Below, in pieces: positions 22,368 through 31,173 of a stretch of 35,494 nt of DNA. Origin of the DNA: Clostridia bacterium (GTDB lineage: Bacteria; Bacillota; Clostridia; Christensenellales; CAG-138); assembly GCA_017619735.1 (NCBI GenBank), contig JAFZRT010000034.1, forward strand, positions 1 through 35,494, read 5' to 3'. Made by a program: the position numbers and the translations under genes. The first letter of the stretch is position 1. Each line of letters opens with the position of its first letter. The notes beneath the pieces were generated by a model, which saw nothing but the letters and a program-made list of their open reading frames with translations, did no database searches and had not been told where the DNA came from.

Positions 22368-23618
22368 ATGAAAATCATCGACGTTATCTGCTCCGCAGGC
22401 CGCACAGGCTTCTACTTTGACGACCAGCGCGCCATCAAGGCGGGCGCCCGCAGCGACGGCGCCGCCTACTTCGGCGAGCCCAAGACCCCCGGCTTTACCT
22501 CCGTTCGTCAGCCCGGCGAATCCATCTCCGTGATGCTCGTCCTTGAGGACGGTCAGATCGCCACCGGCGACTGCGCCGCCGTTCAGTATTCCGGTTGCGG
22601 AGGACGCGATCCCCTCTTCCTTGCCAAGGATTTCATCCCCGTCATCGAGAAGTACATCAAGCCCGAGCTCATCGGCCGTGAGGCGGATAATTTCCGCAGG
22701 CTCGCCGCCGACCTCGAGGCGATCACCGTTGAAGGCAAGCGCCTCCACACCGCCATCCGCTACGGCATGACGCAGGCCCTCCTGGACGCCGTCGCGAAGG
22801 CCACCCACCGCATGATGTACGAGGTCGTGGCCGAGGAATACGGCCTCACCTTTGAGGCGAAGCCCCTCGACATATTCACCCAGTCGGGCGACGACCGCTA
22901 CACCAACTCCGACAAGATGATCATCAAGGGCGCGCAGATACTGCCCCACGCCCTCATCAACAACGTTAAGACGAAGCTCGGCGAGCACGGCGAAAAGCTC
23001 CTTGAGTACGTCAAGTGGCTGCGCGACCGCGTTATCGCCCTCCGCACGAGCGAGGATTACAACCCGATATTCCACATCGACGTTTATGGCACCATCGGCA
23101 TCGCCTTTGGCAACGACAACTACAAGGCCATGGCCGACTACCTTGCCACCCTCGAGGAGGCCGCAAAGCCCTTCCATCTCCGCATCGAAGGCCCGATGGA
23201 CGTCGAGGACCGCGAGAAGCAGATGCTGGCTCTGAAGGCCATCACGAAGGAGCTCGACGACCGCGGTATCAACGTTGAGATCGTCGCCGACGAATGGTGC
23301 AACACGCTTGAGGACATCAAGTACTTTGCCGACAACAAGGCGGGCCACATGGTCCAGATCAAGACACCCGACCTCGGCGGCATCAACAACACCATCGAAG
23401 CCGTCCTCTACTGCAAGGAGCGCGGCATCGGCGCATACCAGGGCGGCACCTGCAACGAGACCGACCGTTCGGCGCAGGTCTGCGTACAGTGCGCCATGGC
23501 CACCCGTCCCGACCAGATACTCGCGAAGCCCGGCATGGGCGTCGACGAGGGCTACATGATCGTCTACAACGAAATGCAGCGCATACTGGCCTACGCGAAC
23601 GCCAAGGCGAATAAATGA
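22368..23618 (+). CDS. mal: 3-Methylaspartate ammonia-lyase
   Basis: A 416-residue enolase-superfamily enzyme that removes ammonia from 3-methylaspartate to give mesaconate. Catalytic candidates: H194 (ILPHAL) and K332 (VQIKTPDLGGI), matching H194 and K331 of the C. tetanomorphum enzyme. Metal-binding acidic residues are in FHIDVYG, RIEGPMD and VADEW. It is last in the mutase transcription unit, followed by a strong terminator, and connects the mutase with the mesaconase and citramalate lyase genes upstream. Confidence 0.96.
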   Translation: MKIIDVICSAGRTGFYFDDQRAIKAGARSDGAAYFGEPKTPGFTSVRQPGESISVMLVLEDGQIATGDCAAVQYSGCGGRDPLFLAKDFIPVIEKYIKPELIGREADNFRRLAADLEAITVEGKRLHTAIRYGMTQALLDAVAKATHRMMYEVVAEEYGLTFEAKPLDIFTQSGDDRYTNSDKMIIKGAQILPHALINNVKTKLGEHGEKLLEYVKWLRDRVIALRTSEDYNPIFHIDVYGTIGIAFGNDNYKAMADYLATLEEAAKPFHLRIEGPMDVEDREKQMLALKAITKELDDRGINVEIVADEWCNTLEDIKYFADNKAGHMVQIKTPDLGGINNTIEAVLYCKERGIGAYQGGTCNETDRSAQVCVQCAMATRPDQILAKPGMGVDEGYMIVYNEMQRILAYANAKANK

Positions 23619-23639
23619 TCGATCTGCGAAACGCCAAGT

Positions 23640-23663
23640 GGGCCGCATGAGCGGCCCCTTTTT
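23640..23663 (+). terminator. Rho-independent terminator after mal
   Basis: GGGCCGC (23640-23646), ATGA loop, GCGGCCC (23651-23657), then CTTTTT. Confidence 0.9.
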
Positions 23664-23683
23664 CGTGCCCGTTCCGCGCTTTT

Positions 23684-23712
23684 TTGACAGTGGCGAGACA
23701 GTATGCTATAAT
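23684..23712 (+). promoter_or_regulatory. Perfect consensus sigma-A promoter
   Basis: TTGACA (23684-23689), 17-bp spacer, TATAAT (23707-23712). Both hexamers are exact consensus. It drives the membrane-protein gene at 23733 and possibly the downstream sigma-factor genes. Confidence 0.85.
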
Positions 23713-23732
23713 ATGATCGAAAGGATATGCGC

Positions 23733-24344
23733 ATGAGATTTTCGGAACTCAACTTGGGCAGGAAGCTGCTTTACGGCTTCCTGGTACTCCTGATCTCGCC
23801 GGTCATTGCGGTCGGCTTGGTCTGCTTCGGCGTATACCTGCTCATAGAAAAGCTGAAGGAGCCGCGTTACCGCCGAGAATACGAGGCGTCCGCCTACGGG
23901 CGGGAGCTCGGCATCCCCTTTGAACCGCACATACGGTATTCCGAAGGGTACAAGCTTTACAACTCCGCGAGGGAACGCGGTCTGGAGCTGCGGCTCGAGC
24001 GCGGCGCGGACGCGCACGACGCCGTGCTGTACGGCGGCGCGGTGTACCTGCTCCCATGGTTCGAAACGCTCGTGTATGACGAAGCGGCGCAGGTCTGGCA
24101 TATCGACGACGGCGAGGACGATCCCGAGCTGGGCGCGGGCTTCGGCGAGGAGCTGCGCAGCGTCGGGACGAGGCATCCCGGCATGCCGGTATACCTGTTG
24201 GTCTCCGACGATATGCTCTGCACCGCGGACGATCCCGAGAACGAGGAGGGCCGCGGTCCGGAGTATTTCGGCGCTCTTCTCCCCGAATACGTGCTCCGCG
24301 GGAGCAGTTGTTTGGCCGCTATGACCCGCGAAGAAGGCCTCTGA
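23733..24344 (+). CDS. Hypothetical single-pass membrane protein
   Basis: A 203-residue protein of unknown family. One transmembrane segment lies at about residues 10-38, followed by a basic stretch and a soluble acidic domain of about 150 residues, rich in Glu/Asp (EDDPELGAGFGEEL). The ATG at 23733 is chosen because AAGGA is eight bases upstream; the ATG at 23727 would be too close. It has an unusually strong promoter. No terminator separates it from the sigma-factor gene at 24467, so read-through is possible. The topology suggests an anchored domain, but no function can be assigned. Confidence 0.7.
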   Translation: MRFSELNLGRKLLYGFLVLLISPVIAVGLVCFGVYLLIEKLKEPRYRREYEASAYGRELGIPFEPHIRYSEGYKLYNSARERGLELRLERGADAHDAVLYGGAVYLLPWFETLVYDEAAQVWHIDDGEDDPELGAGFGEELRSVGTRHPGMPVYLLVSDDMLCTADDPENEEGRGPEYFGALLPEYVLRGSSCLAAMTREEGL

Positions 24345-24386
24345 ACAGGTTTTTCGGATATATTTTAAGGTTTTTTGAAAAAATCG

Positions 24387-24414
24387 GGAACCCGCCCCCG
24401 TTCTCGTGCGTTAT
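24387..24414 (+). promoter_or_regulatory. Candidate ECF-type self promoter
   Basis: GGAACC (24387-24392), 16-bp spacer, CGTTAT (24409-24414). This resembles ECF promoters (GGAAC/TGAAAC at -35, CGT at -10) and sits upstream of an ECF sigma gene, which often autoregulates. A leader hairpin GTTCGGC/GCCGAAC (24424-24430 and 24443-24449) directly abuts the GGAGG ribosome site at 24450-24454. Confidence 0.5.
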
Positions 24415-24466
24415 ATAAGTGAGGTTCGGCAGGGGGCCTTCAGCCGAACGGAGGATCGATCGCGAT

Positions 24467-24985
24467 ATGCCGGAAAGAGATTTCGACAGCATATATGAGA
24501 ATTACTCCAGACTTGTCTACTGGGCGGCATACAGGGTCCTCTCCGACAAGGAGATGACCGAGGACGTCACGCAGAACGTCTTTATGTCCGTGCTTAAAAA
24601 CATGGACAGCGTTGCCGAGCTTTCCGACGCGCAGCTGAAAGGGTGGCTCTACCGGGTCGCGGTGAACGCCGCGCTTGACGCAAAGCGCCGGGGCGGAAAG
24701 GAAGTGCTTTCCGACGAGCCGGTCGGCGCCGAGGTCGCGGACACCGGCGCGACCCCGGAGGACGAGGTAATGAAGAGCGATACGCGCTCGGCGGTAAAGG
24801 AGGCGTTGGCCGCGCTGGACGATAAGTATCGCGAACCGATAACGATGTATTACTACAGCGGGATGAGCGTCATTGAAATAGCGGACGCGTTGGGGGTCTC
24901 GGAGGGGACCGTAAAATCACGGATGGCCCGCGGAAGGAAAATAATGGCACAGCGCCTGCGCGCAAAGGGTATCGAACATGAGTAA
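24467..24985 (+). CDS. ECF-type RNA polymerase sigma factor
   Basis: A 172-residue group IV sigma factor. Region 2 is at about residues 7-75 (YENYSRLVYWAAYRVL, EDVTQNVFMSVLKN, WLYRVAVNAALDAKRR). Region 4 is at about 105-165 (LDDKYREPITMYYYSGMS, VIEIADALGVSEGTVKSRM). No extra domains. The start at 24467 lies 12 bases from GGAGG, a little long, but the upstream GTG start at 24419 would overlap the hairpin and lacks similarity. It overlaps the next gene by 8 bp, the usual arrangement for an anti-sigma partner. Confidence 0.92.
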   Translation: MPERDFDSIYENYSRLVYWAAYRVLSDKEMTEDVTQNVFMSVLKNMDSVAELSDAQLKGWLYRVAVNAALDAKRRGGKEVLSDEPVGAEVADTGATPEDEVMKSDTRSAVKEALAALDDKYREPITMYYYSGMSVIEIADALGVSEGTVKSRMARGRKIMAQRLRAKGIEHE

Positions 24986-25934
24986 GAAGATCAAAAACCT
25001 AAAACCCGATATCGAGCTTTCCCTTGAGGAGGACGCCTATATCGACCGTCTGCTCTCCGAAGCCGCCGAGGCCGACGACAGCGAGGTCGATTACGCCGCC
25101 ATGCTCGGGCGCATCAAGGCCGCCGCGAAGGAGGAGGGCATAGTCATATTCCCCTCCCGCAAGGCAAAGCGCGCCCGCGTCATGAAGCGCGTGTTCACCG
25201 GGATAGCGGCTGTCGCCGCGGTGTTCATACTCGGCTTCACAGTCCTCACCGCGACCAAGATACTCGATCCCTTCGCAGGTCTCTCTCTCGATAAGACCGC
25301 AAACCATAAACCGAATGCGGACGAGATCTCCGGCACCATCACCCCCGGCGATTATCACGGCTCCCAGACGGCTTTCGTCAGCGACCATCCCAAGAACACG
25401 GGATCCGCGCCCGATTTCACCTACGATCCCGTAATTGTGACGCCCGATCCCGCGAATACCGCCGACTCCACTTTCGAGCCCGTTGAAACGCCCGAGGTCG
25501 TTCCCACGCCCGTTCCCGACATGTTCGCCTCGAGAGGCGGCCTCACCGGTTACGTTTGGCTCGGTACGTTCCTCGGCGATCCCGCCGATTCCATGCTCCT
25601 CGTTCCGAAGGATCTCCCCGAATACATGGAGGTCGACATCAGCGACGTCGAGCTCTGCGCGAAGGCGGAGGGCATATCCGAGGAGGGCGTGTTCCGCAGC
25701 TTCAACTGCCGCGTGCTCCCCGAGCTCGACGATGAGATGATGATCGGCGCCGCGCTCTTCAGGATGAACGATATGGGCCTCCTGCGCTATCTCTGGCGCG
25801 TGACGGATTACTCCTTCCTGGAGGTCGTGTTCATCGGCTACACTCCGGAGGATGCCGTGAGCCTGCTCCAGAGCTCCCCGCTCATCGATCCCGCGAGCTT
25901 GCATACCGATACGCCCGAGGGCGAGACCCTGTAA
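24978..25934 (+). CDS. Membrane protein, probable anti-sigma factor
   Basis: A 318-residue single-pass protein. The cytoplasmic N-terminus (about 1-71) is helical and acidic then basic. A transmembrane helix spans about 72-93. A Pro/Thr-rich extracellular linker (about 130-183) precedes a folded C-terminal domain. Position after the ECF sigma gene, with an 8-bp overlap, and this topology suggest an anti-sigma factor. The zinc-binding HxxxCxxC motif of ZAS-type anti-sigmas is absent, so the N-terminal domain is of another or undescribed type. The signal it senses is unknown. Confidence 0.75.
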   Translation: MSKKIKNLKPDIELSLEEDAYIDRLLSEAAEADDSEVDYAAMLGRIKAAAKEEGIVIFPSRKAKRARVMKRVFTGIAAVAAVFILGFTVLTATKILDPFAGLSLDKTANHKPNADEISGTITPGDYHGSQTAFVSDHPKNTGSAPDFTYDPVIVTPDPANTADSTFEPVETPEVVPTPVPDMFASRGGLTGYVWLGTFLGDPADSMLLVPKDLPEYMEVDISDVELCAKAEGISEEGVFRSFNCRVLPELDDEMMIGAALFRMNDMGLLRYLWRVTDYSFLEVVFIGYTPEDAVSLLQSSPLIDPASLHTDTPEGETL

Positions 25935-25951
25935 GAGCAAATAAGCATATC

Positions 25952-25982
25952 AAAAAAGCACCGCAAAGCGGTGCTTTTTTTG
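25952..25982 (+). terminator. Bidirectional terminator
   Basis: AAAAAAGCACCGC (25952-25964), AAA loop, GCGGTGCTTTTTT (25968-25980). It separates the anti-sigma gene from the convergent gene ending at 25990. Confidence 0.92.
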
Positions 25983-25989
25983 TGCTTCG

Positions 25990-26409
25990 TCATCGTATGT
26001 CGCTGCCTATCTGCTCCTTGTCGAGGCGGCGCAGCAGCTCATCGAAGGGACAAACGACCCTTTCGATGCTGGGGTGGAAATAGAAGGTGCAGGTGCGCTC
26101 GTCGAAATTGAACTCCTCGCCCTCCTCGCTCCAGAGGATGATCCTCTTGTTTCCCCTAGTGGCGATGGCGACTCCGAGCTCCGTATGCGTGCCGCTCCCG
26201 CCGGGGAGGAGCACCACCACGAGCTCCGCGTCGCGTACGGCCCTCAGCTCGTTGAAGGCGACCTCGCCCATGCGGAGGTCTCCCTCGCGCCGGATGTCGC
26301 CGTGGACCGTCCAGTCGTATGTGTGTTCATGGCCGCGGCCCTTCAGGACCTCCGCGAGAGCGCTCGCGCGCCATGCGTTGTTGATTCCGGTTGCGATGTA
26401 AAACCTCAT
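25990..26409 (-). CDS. Nucleoside 2-deoxyribosyltransferase-like protein
   Basis: A 139-residue protein with the Rossmann-like NDT fold. FYIATGIN is the first strand, and LLPGGSGTHTELGVAIA contains E77, in the position of the catalytic glutamate of nucleoside 2-deoxyribosyltransferases. These enzymes exchange bases on deoxyribosides; related short proteins may instead be nucleotide hydrolases. Its ATG overlaps the thymidine kinase stop by 4 bp, so the two are co-translated and a deoxynucleoside salvage role is likely. Exact substrate unknown. Confidence 0.75.
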   Translation of the reverse strand: MRFYIATGINNAWRASALAEVLKGRGHEHTYDWTVHGDIRREGDLRMGEVAFNELRAVRDAELVVVLLPGGSGTHTELGVAIATRGNKRIILWSEEGEEFNFDERTCTFYFHPSIERVVCPFDELLRRLDKEQIGSDIR

Positions 26410-26969
26410 TTGCGGATCTTCCCTTCCTCCCAGTGCTTGCGGCAGAGCCCGATGTATTTATCGTCGGCTCCCAGGACCACCTGCTCGCCGACGCGGGTGA
26501 TGCCGCCCTTGCCGTCGAGCCTGGCGTTCATGATCGCCTTTTTGCCGCACCAGCATATCGTCTTTATCTCCTCAATGGTATCGGCCATTGCCATCAGCCA
26601 TTTGCTGCCTTCGAAGAACTCGCCCCTGAAATCCGTACGCAGGCCGTAGCAGATAACGGGAACGTTGTATTTATCGACAAGCTCTATGAGCAGGAAAACA
26701 TCGTCCTTGGAGAGGAACTGCGCCTCATCGACTATCACGCAGTCGTACACGTGGGCGCGGATATCGTCGAGCGGCATCTCATGAAAGAGCACGCATTCGT
26801 CCGTAAGTCCGCAGCGGGACTTGATAGTACGCACTCCGTCGCGGGTGTCGACGGCGGGTTTTACGAGGAGCGCCTTCTGGCCGCGCTCGCCGTAATTGTA
26901 TTTTACCATGATGGCCTGCGCCGTTTTTGACGAGCTCATCGCGCCGTATCTGAAATACAGTTTTGCCAT
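26406..26969 (-). CDS. tdk: Thymidine kinase (type II)
   Basis: A 187-residue thymidine kinase of the TK1-like family, phosphorylating thymidine to dTMP. Walker A is GAMSSSKT (9-16), Walker B/catalytic DEAQF with E82, and the lasso region lies near residues 150-170. Zinc-binding cysteines remain in ICWCGKKA and in GLCRKH. The GGAGGTCACC ribosome site lies directly before the ATG. First gene of a two-gene operon with the NDT-like protein. Confidence 0.95.
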   Translation of the reverse strand: MAKLYFRYGAMSSSKTAQAIMVKYNYGERGQKALLVKPAVDTRDGVRTIKSRCGLTDECVLFHEMPLDDIRAHVYDCVIVDEAQFLSKDDVFLLIELVDKYNVPVICYGLRTDFRGEFFEGSKWLMAMADTIEEIKTICWCGKKAIMNARLDGKGGITRVGEQVVLGADDKYIGLCRKHWEEGKIRK

Positions 26970-26990
26970 GGTGACCTCCTTTTTTCAGCA

Positions 26991-27060
26991 TACACGCGGG
27001 GAACTGCCCGGAGCACTCCGCCGCGTTTTTTCTCACTTTTGGTCTTACACGTGGGGAATT
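26991..27060. repeat. Pair of 15-bp direct repeats in the tdk leader
   Basis: TACACGCGGGGAACT (26991-27005) and TACACGTGGGGAATT (27046-27060) differ at two positions. The second overlaps the tdk -10 box and start region; the first lies close to the ribosome site. Spacing is 55 bp start to start. Possibly operator half-sites. Confidence 0.45.
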
Positions 27061-27086
27061 ATACCACACTCCGCCCTAAAATGCAA
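27058..27086 (-). promoter_or_regulatory. Sigma-A promoter of tdk
   Basis: On the minus strand TTGCAT (27081-27086), 17-bp spacer, TATAAT (27058-27063). The leader is about 80 nt. Confidence 0.7.
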
Positions 27087-27116
27087 CTATTACGGCCGTT
27101 TGGGGTATTCGGGGCC

Positions 27117-27149
27117 AAAAGAGATCCCCCGGAAGCCCCGGGGGATCTC
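27117..27149 (-). terminator. Terminator after the nucleoside ABC operon
   Basis: GAGATCCCCCGG (27121-27132) pairs with CCGGGGGATCTC (27138-27149). On the minus strand it is followed by TTTT (27117-27120), just after the permease stop at 27163. Confidence 0.85.
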
Positions 27150-27162
27150 GAAAAACGTCGTA

Positions 27163-28208
27163 TCAGCGCTGTCCCTTGTCGTAGGGGATACCCTCCGCCT
27201 TGGGCGCTCTCGACTTCTTGGAGGTGAAGGCGAGCACCAGCAGCGAGATGAGGTACGGCAGCATGCGGTAGAAGTTCGGGTTGAGGACCTTGCCCCAGGT
27301 GGGATGCTTGGAGAGCTCGAACAGGAGCTTTATTCCGTCGCCGTTGATATCGATGGAGCTGTAGCCCGCGGCAAGGCACTTGAACAGGCCGAACAGCAGG
27401 GCCGCAAGGGCGATATTCAGGGGCTTCCAGTTACCGAATATCATAACGGCCAGAGCGAGGAAGCCGAAGCCCGCGACGTCGCCGTTGGACATGCAGTTGG
27501 AGGTGGTGAGCGCATACACGAAGCCGCCCATTCCCGCGAGGAAGCCGGAGAAGATTATGCCCGAGTAGCGCATCTTGACAACGTTGATGCCCAGCGAGTC
27601 GGCCGCCTGCGGATTCTCACCGCAGGAACGGAGCCTCAGGCCGAACCTCGTCTTGTACAGGATTATCGAGCAAACGACGAATATGATTATGCAGAGATAG
27701 GTCGCGATGTAGACCTTGTTCAGGAAGGTGTTGACTATGAAGCCGTCCTTCTCGCCGAGGCCGAGCATGCCCTTCTTGATCATGAACCATTCAGCCGCGT
27801 CGCCCTTGTAGAGACGGAGCTCCTCCTGATTGGCGATTATGCGGACGAAGAACAGCACGATTGCGGGAGCGAGCATGTTGAGCGCGGTGCCGCTGATGGT
27901 CTGGTCGGCCTTGAGGTTGATGGCCGCAAAGCCCAGCAGCAGCGCGAACGCCGAGCCGAGCAGGCCCGCCATGATCATACCGAGTATCTCGAAGAGCTGC
28001 ATGGAGCCCCAGTTGGCGGCGCCGGGCAGGAGCTCGAACACGCCGTACTTCTGACAGACGTGGACGAAGAGCACGCCGATGAACGCGCCGAATATCATTA
28101 TGCCCTCAAGGGCGAGGTTGATGATACCGCTTCGCTCCGCGAACACGCCGGCAAGCGCGACTATCATAAGGGGGATCGCGTAAATAAGGGTCTGTTGGAT
28201 CAGGTAAC

Positions 28209-28212
<4 letters not shown>
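27163..28212 (-). CDS. Nucleoside ABC transporter permease (NupQ/YufQ-like)
   Basis: A 349-residue inner-membrane permease of the BPD_transp_2 family with about eight to ten helices. The N-terminal VALAGVFAERSGIINLALEGIMIFGAF is the signature of the second permease of BMP-type nucleoside importers. FGLRLRSCGENPQAADSLGI is the cytoplasmic coupling loop. It overlaps the other permease gene by 4 bp. Together they form the transmembrane channel fed by the lipoprotein encoded at 31174. Confidence 0.9.
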
Positions 28213-29461
<1,249 letters not shown>

Positions 29462-29465
<4 letters not shown>

Positions 29466-31024
29466 TCTGCCTTGACCTCCTTATCCTGCCTTTTCGCGCC
29501 GGCCATGTAAAGACCGAGCTCCTGGGTGGTGGTGGTTTTGGGATCGAGCTCGCCGACTATCTCTCCCTCGTACATTACGAGTATGCGGTCGGAGAGGTTC
29601 ATGACCTCTTCGAGCTCAAGGGAGACGAGGAGTACCGCTCTGCCCTCGTCGCGCTGCTTGACGAGCTGCGAATGGATGTACTCTATCGCGCCGACGTCCA
29701 AGCCGCGGGTGGGCTGAACGGCGACTATGAGGGGCATGTTGCGGTCGAACTCGCGGGCGACTATCGCCTTCTGCTGATTGCCGCCGGACATCGAGCGTGC
29801 TTTCGTCACGGGGCCCTGGCCGCTCCTGACGTCGAACTCGGTTATGAGCTTGTCCGCGTATTCGCGCACGGCGTCGAACTTGATGAAGCCGTGGCTCTGG
29901 AACTGCGGCTCGAAATAGCGCTGCAGCACGAGGTTCTGCTCGAGCGTGAAGTCGAGCACCATGCCGTGCTTATGTCTGTCCTCGGGGATATGGCTCATGC
30001 CGGTCAGGGAGCGCTTCCTGATGGAGGCCTTGGTGATGTCCTTGCCGCAGAGCGTTATCTTGCCGGCAGAGGGCTTTTCGAGGCCGGTGAGCGCGTGTAC
30101 GAACTCCGTCTGTCCGTTGCCGTCGATACCCGCGATACAGACTATCTCGCCCGCGCGGACCTCAAGGGAAACGTTCTTTACGGCGTCGTTCTTGTGGAGC
30201 TTGGAGGGCACCGAGAGACCCTCGATCTTCAGTATGGTCTCCTTGGGCTTCGCCTCGTCCTTTTCGACGACGAGCTGCACCGGGCGGCCGACCATCATTC
30301 GGGAAAGCTCCTCCTTGTTTGTGGAGGCGGTATCCACCGTGCCGACATATTTGCCCTTCCTGAGGACGGTGACGCGGTCGGCGACGGCCATTATCTCGTT
30401 GAGCTTATGGGAGATGAAGAGTATGCTCTTGCCCTCGGCCTTGAGGTTGCGCATGATCTGCATGAGCTCCTCGATCTCCTGCGGGGTGAGGACCGCGGTC
30501 GGCTCGTCGAATATCAGTATGTCGTTGTCGCGGTAGAGCATCTTCAGTATCTCGACGCGCTGCTGCATGCCGACGGTGATATCCTCGACCTTGGCGTCCA
30601 TATCGATGGCAAGGCCGTACTTTTCGGAAAGGGCCTTTACCTTTTTGCGCGCTTCCTTTTTCTGGATGAAGCCGAGCTTTGTATCCTCCGCGCCGAGGAT
30701 GATGTTGTCGAGCACCGTGAACACCTCGACAAGTTTGAAGTGCTGGTGCACCATGCCGATATTGAGCGCGGTCGCGTCGTTGGGATCCTTGATCTCGACG
30801 ACCTTGCCGTCCTTGCGTATCTCGCCCTTTTCGGGCTGATACAAGCCGAATAGCACGCTCATAAGAGTGGATTTGCCCGCGCCGTTTTCACCCAGGAGCG
30901 CGTGTATCTCCCCCCGTTTGAGCTGCAAAGTTATGTCATCGTTTGCCTTTATCCCCGGGAACTCCTTGGTGATATGCAGCATTTCGATAACATAGGGGTA
31001 TGCTTCCGAAGTAGCCTGCTCCAT
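29462..31024 (-). CDS. Nucleoside ABC transporter ATPase (NupO/YufO-like)
   Basis: A 520-residue tandem ATPase. The first domain has Walker A GENGAGKS (45-52), the modified signature [10 protein letters not shown] and Walker [12 protein letters not shown]. The second has a degenerate Walker A (GIDGNGQTE) and signature SMSGGNQQK. This asymmetry is typical of the sugar/nucleoside (RbsA-like) group. It powers uptake with the two permeases. It has its own promoter after a terminator that follows the lipoprotein gene. Confidence 0.93.
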
Positions 31025-31065
31025 TTATTGCCCTCCTCGCCTGTCAAGTATGGTTTAACTCCTTA

Positions 31066-31094
31066 ATTATATATGTTTTTATCGTAAATTGCAA
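31066..31094 (-). promoter_or_regulatory. Promoter of the ATPase-permease genes
   Basis: On the minus strand TTGCAA (31089-31094), 17-bp spacer, TATAAT (31066-31071). It follows the terminator at 31128-31154, so the membrane components can be transcribed apart from the lipoprotein. Confidence 0.7.
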
Positions 31095-31127
31095 TATTAA
31101 TGAGGCATAAACATCAAAAAGAGCGAC

Positions 31128-31154
31128 AAAAAAACGGAGCCCCGAAGGGCTCCG
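31128..31154 (-). terminator. Terminator after the BMP lipoprotein gene
   Basis: CGGAGCCC (31135-31142), CGAA loop, GGGCTCCG (31147-31154). On the minus strand it is followed by seven T's (31128-31134). Confidence 0.92.
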
Positions 31155-31173
31155 AAGGTTTGTTCCGCAATGA

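Noticed and set aside
29672..30853. 393-codon plus-strand frame opposite the ABC ATPase
   Set aside because: Shadow of a gene with complete ABC motifs.
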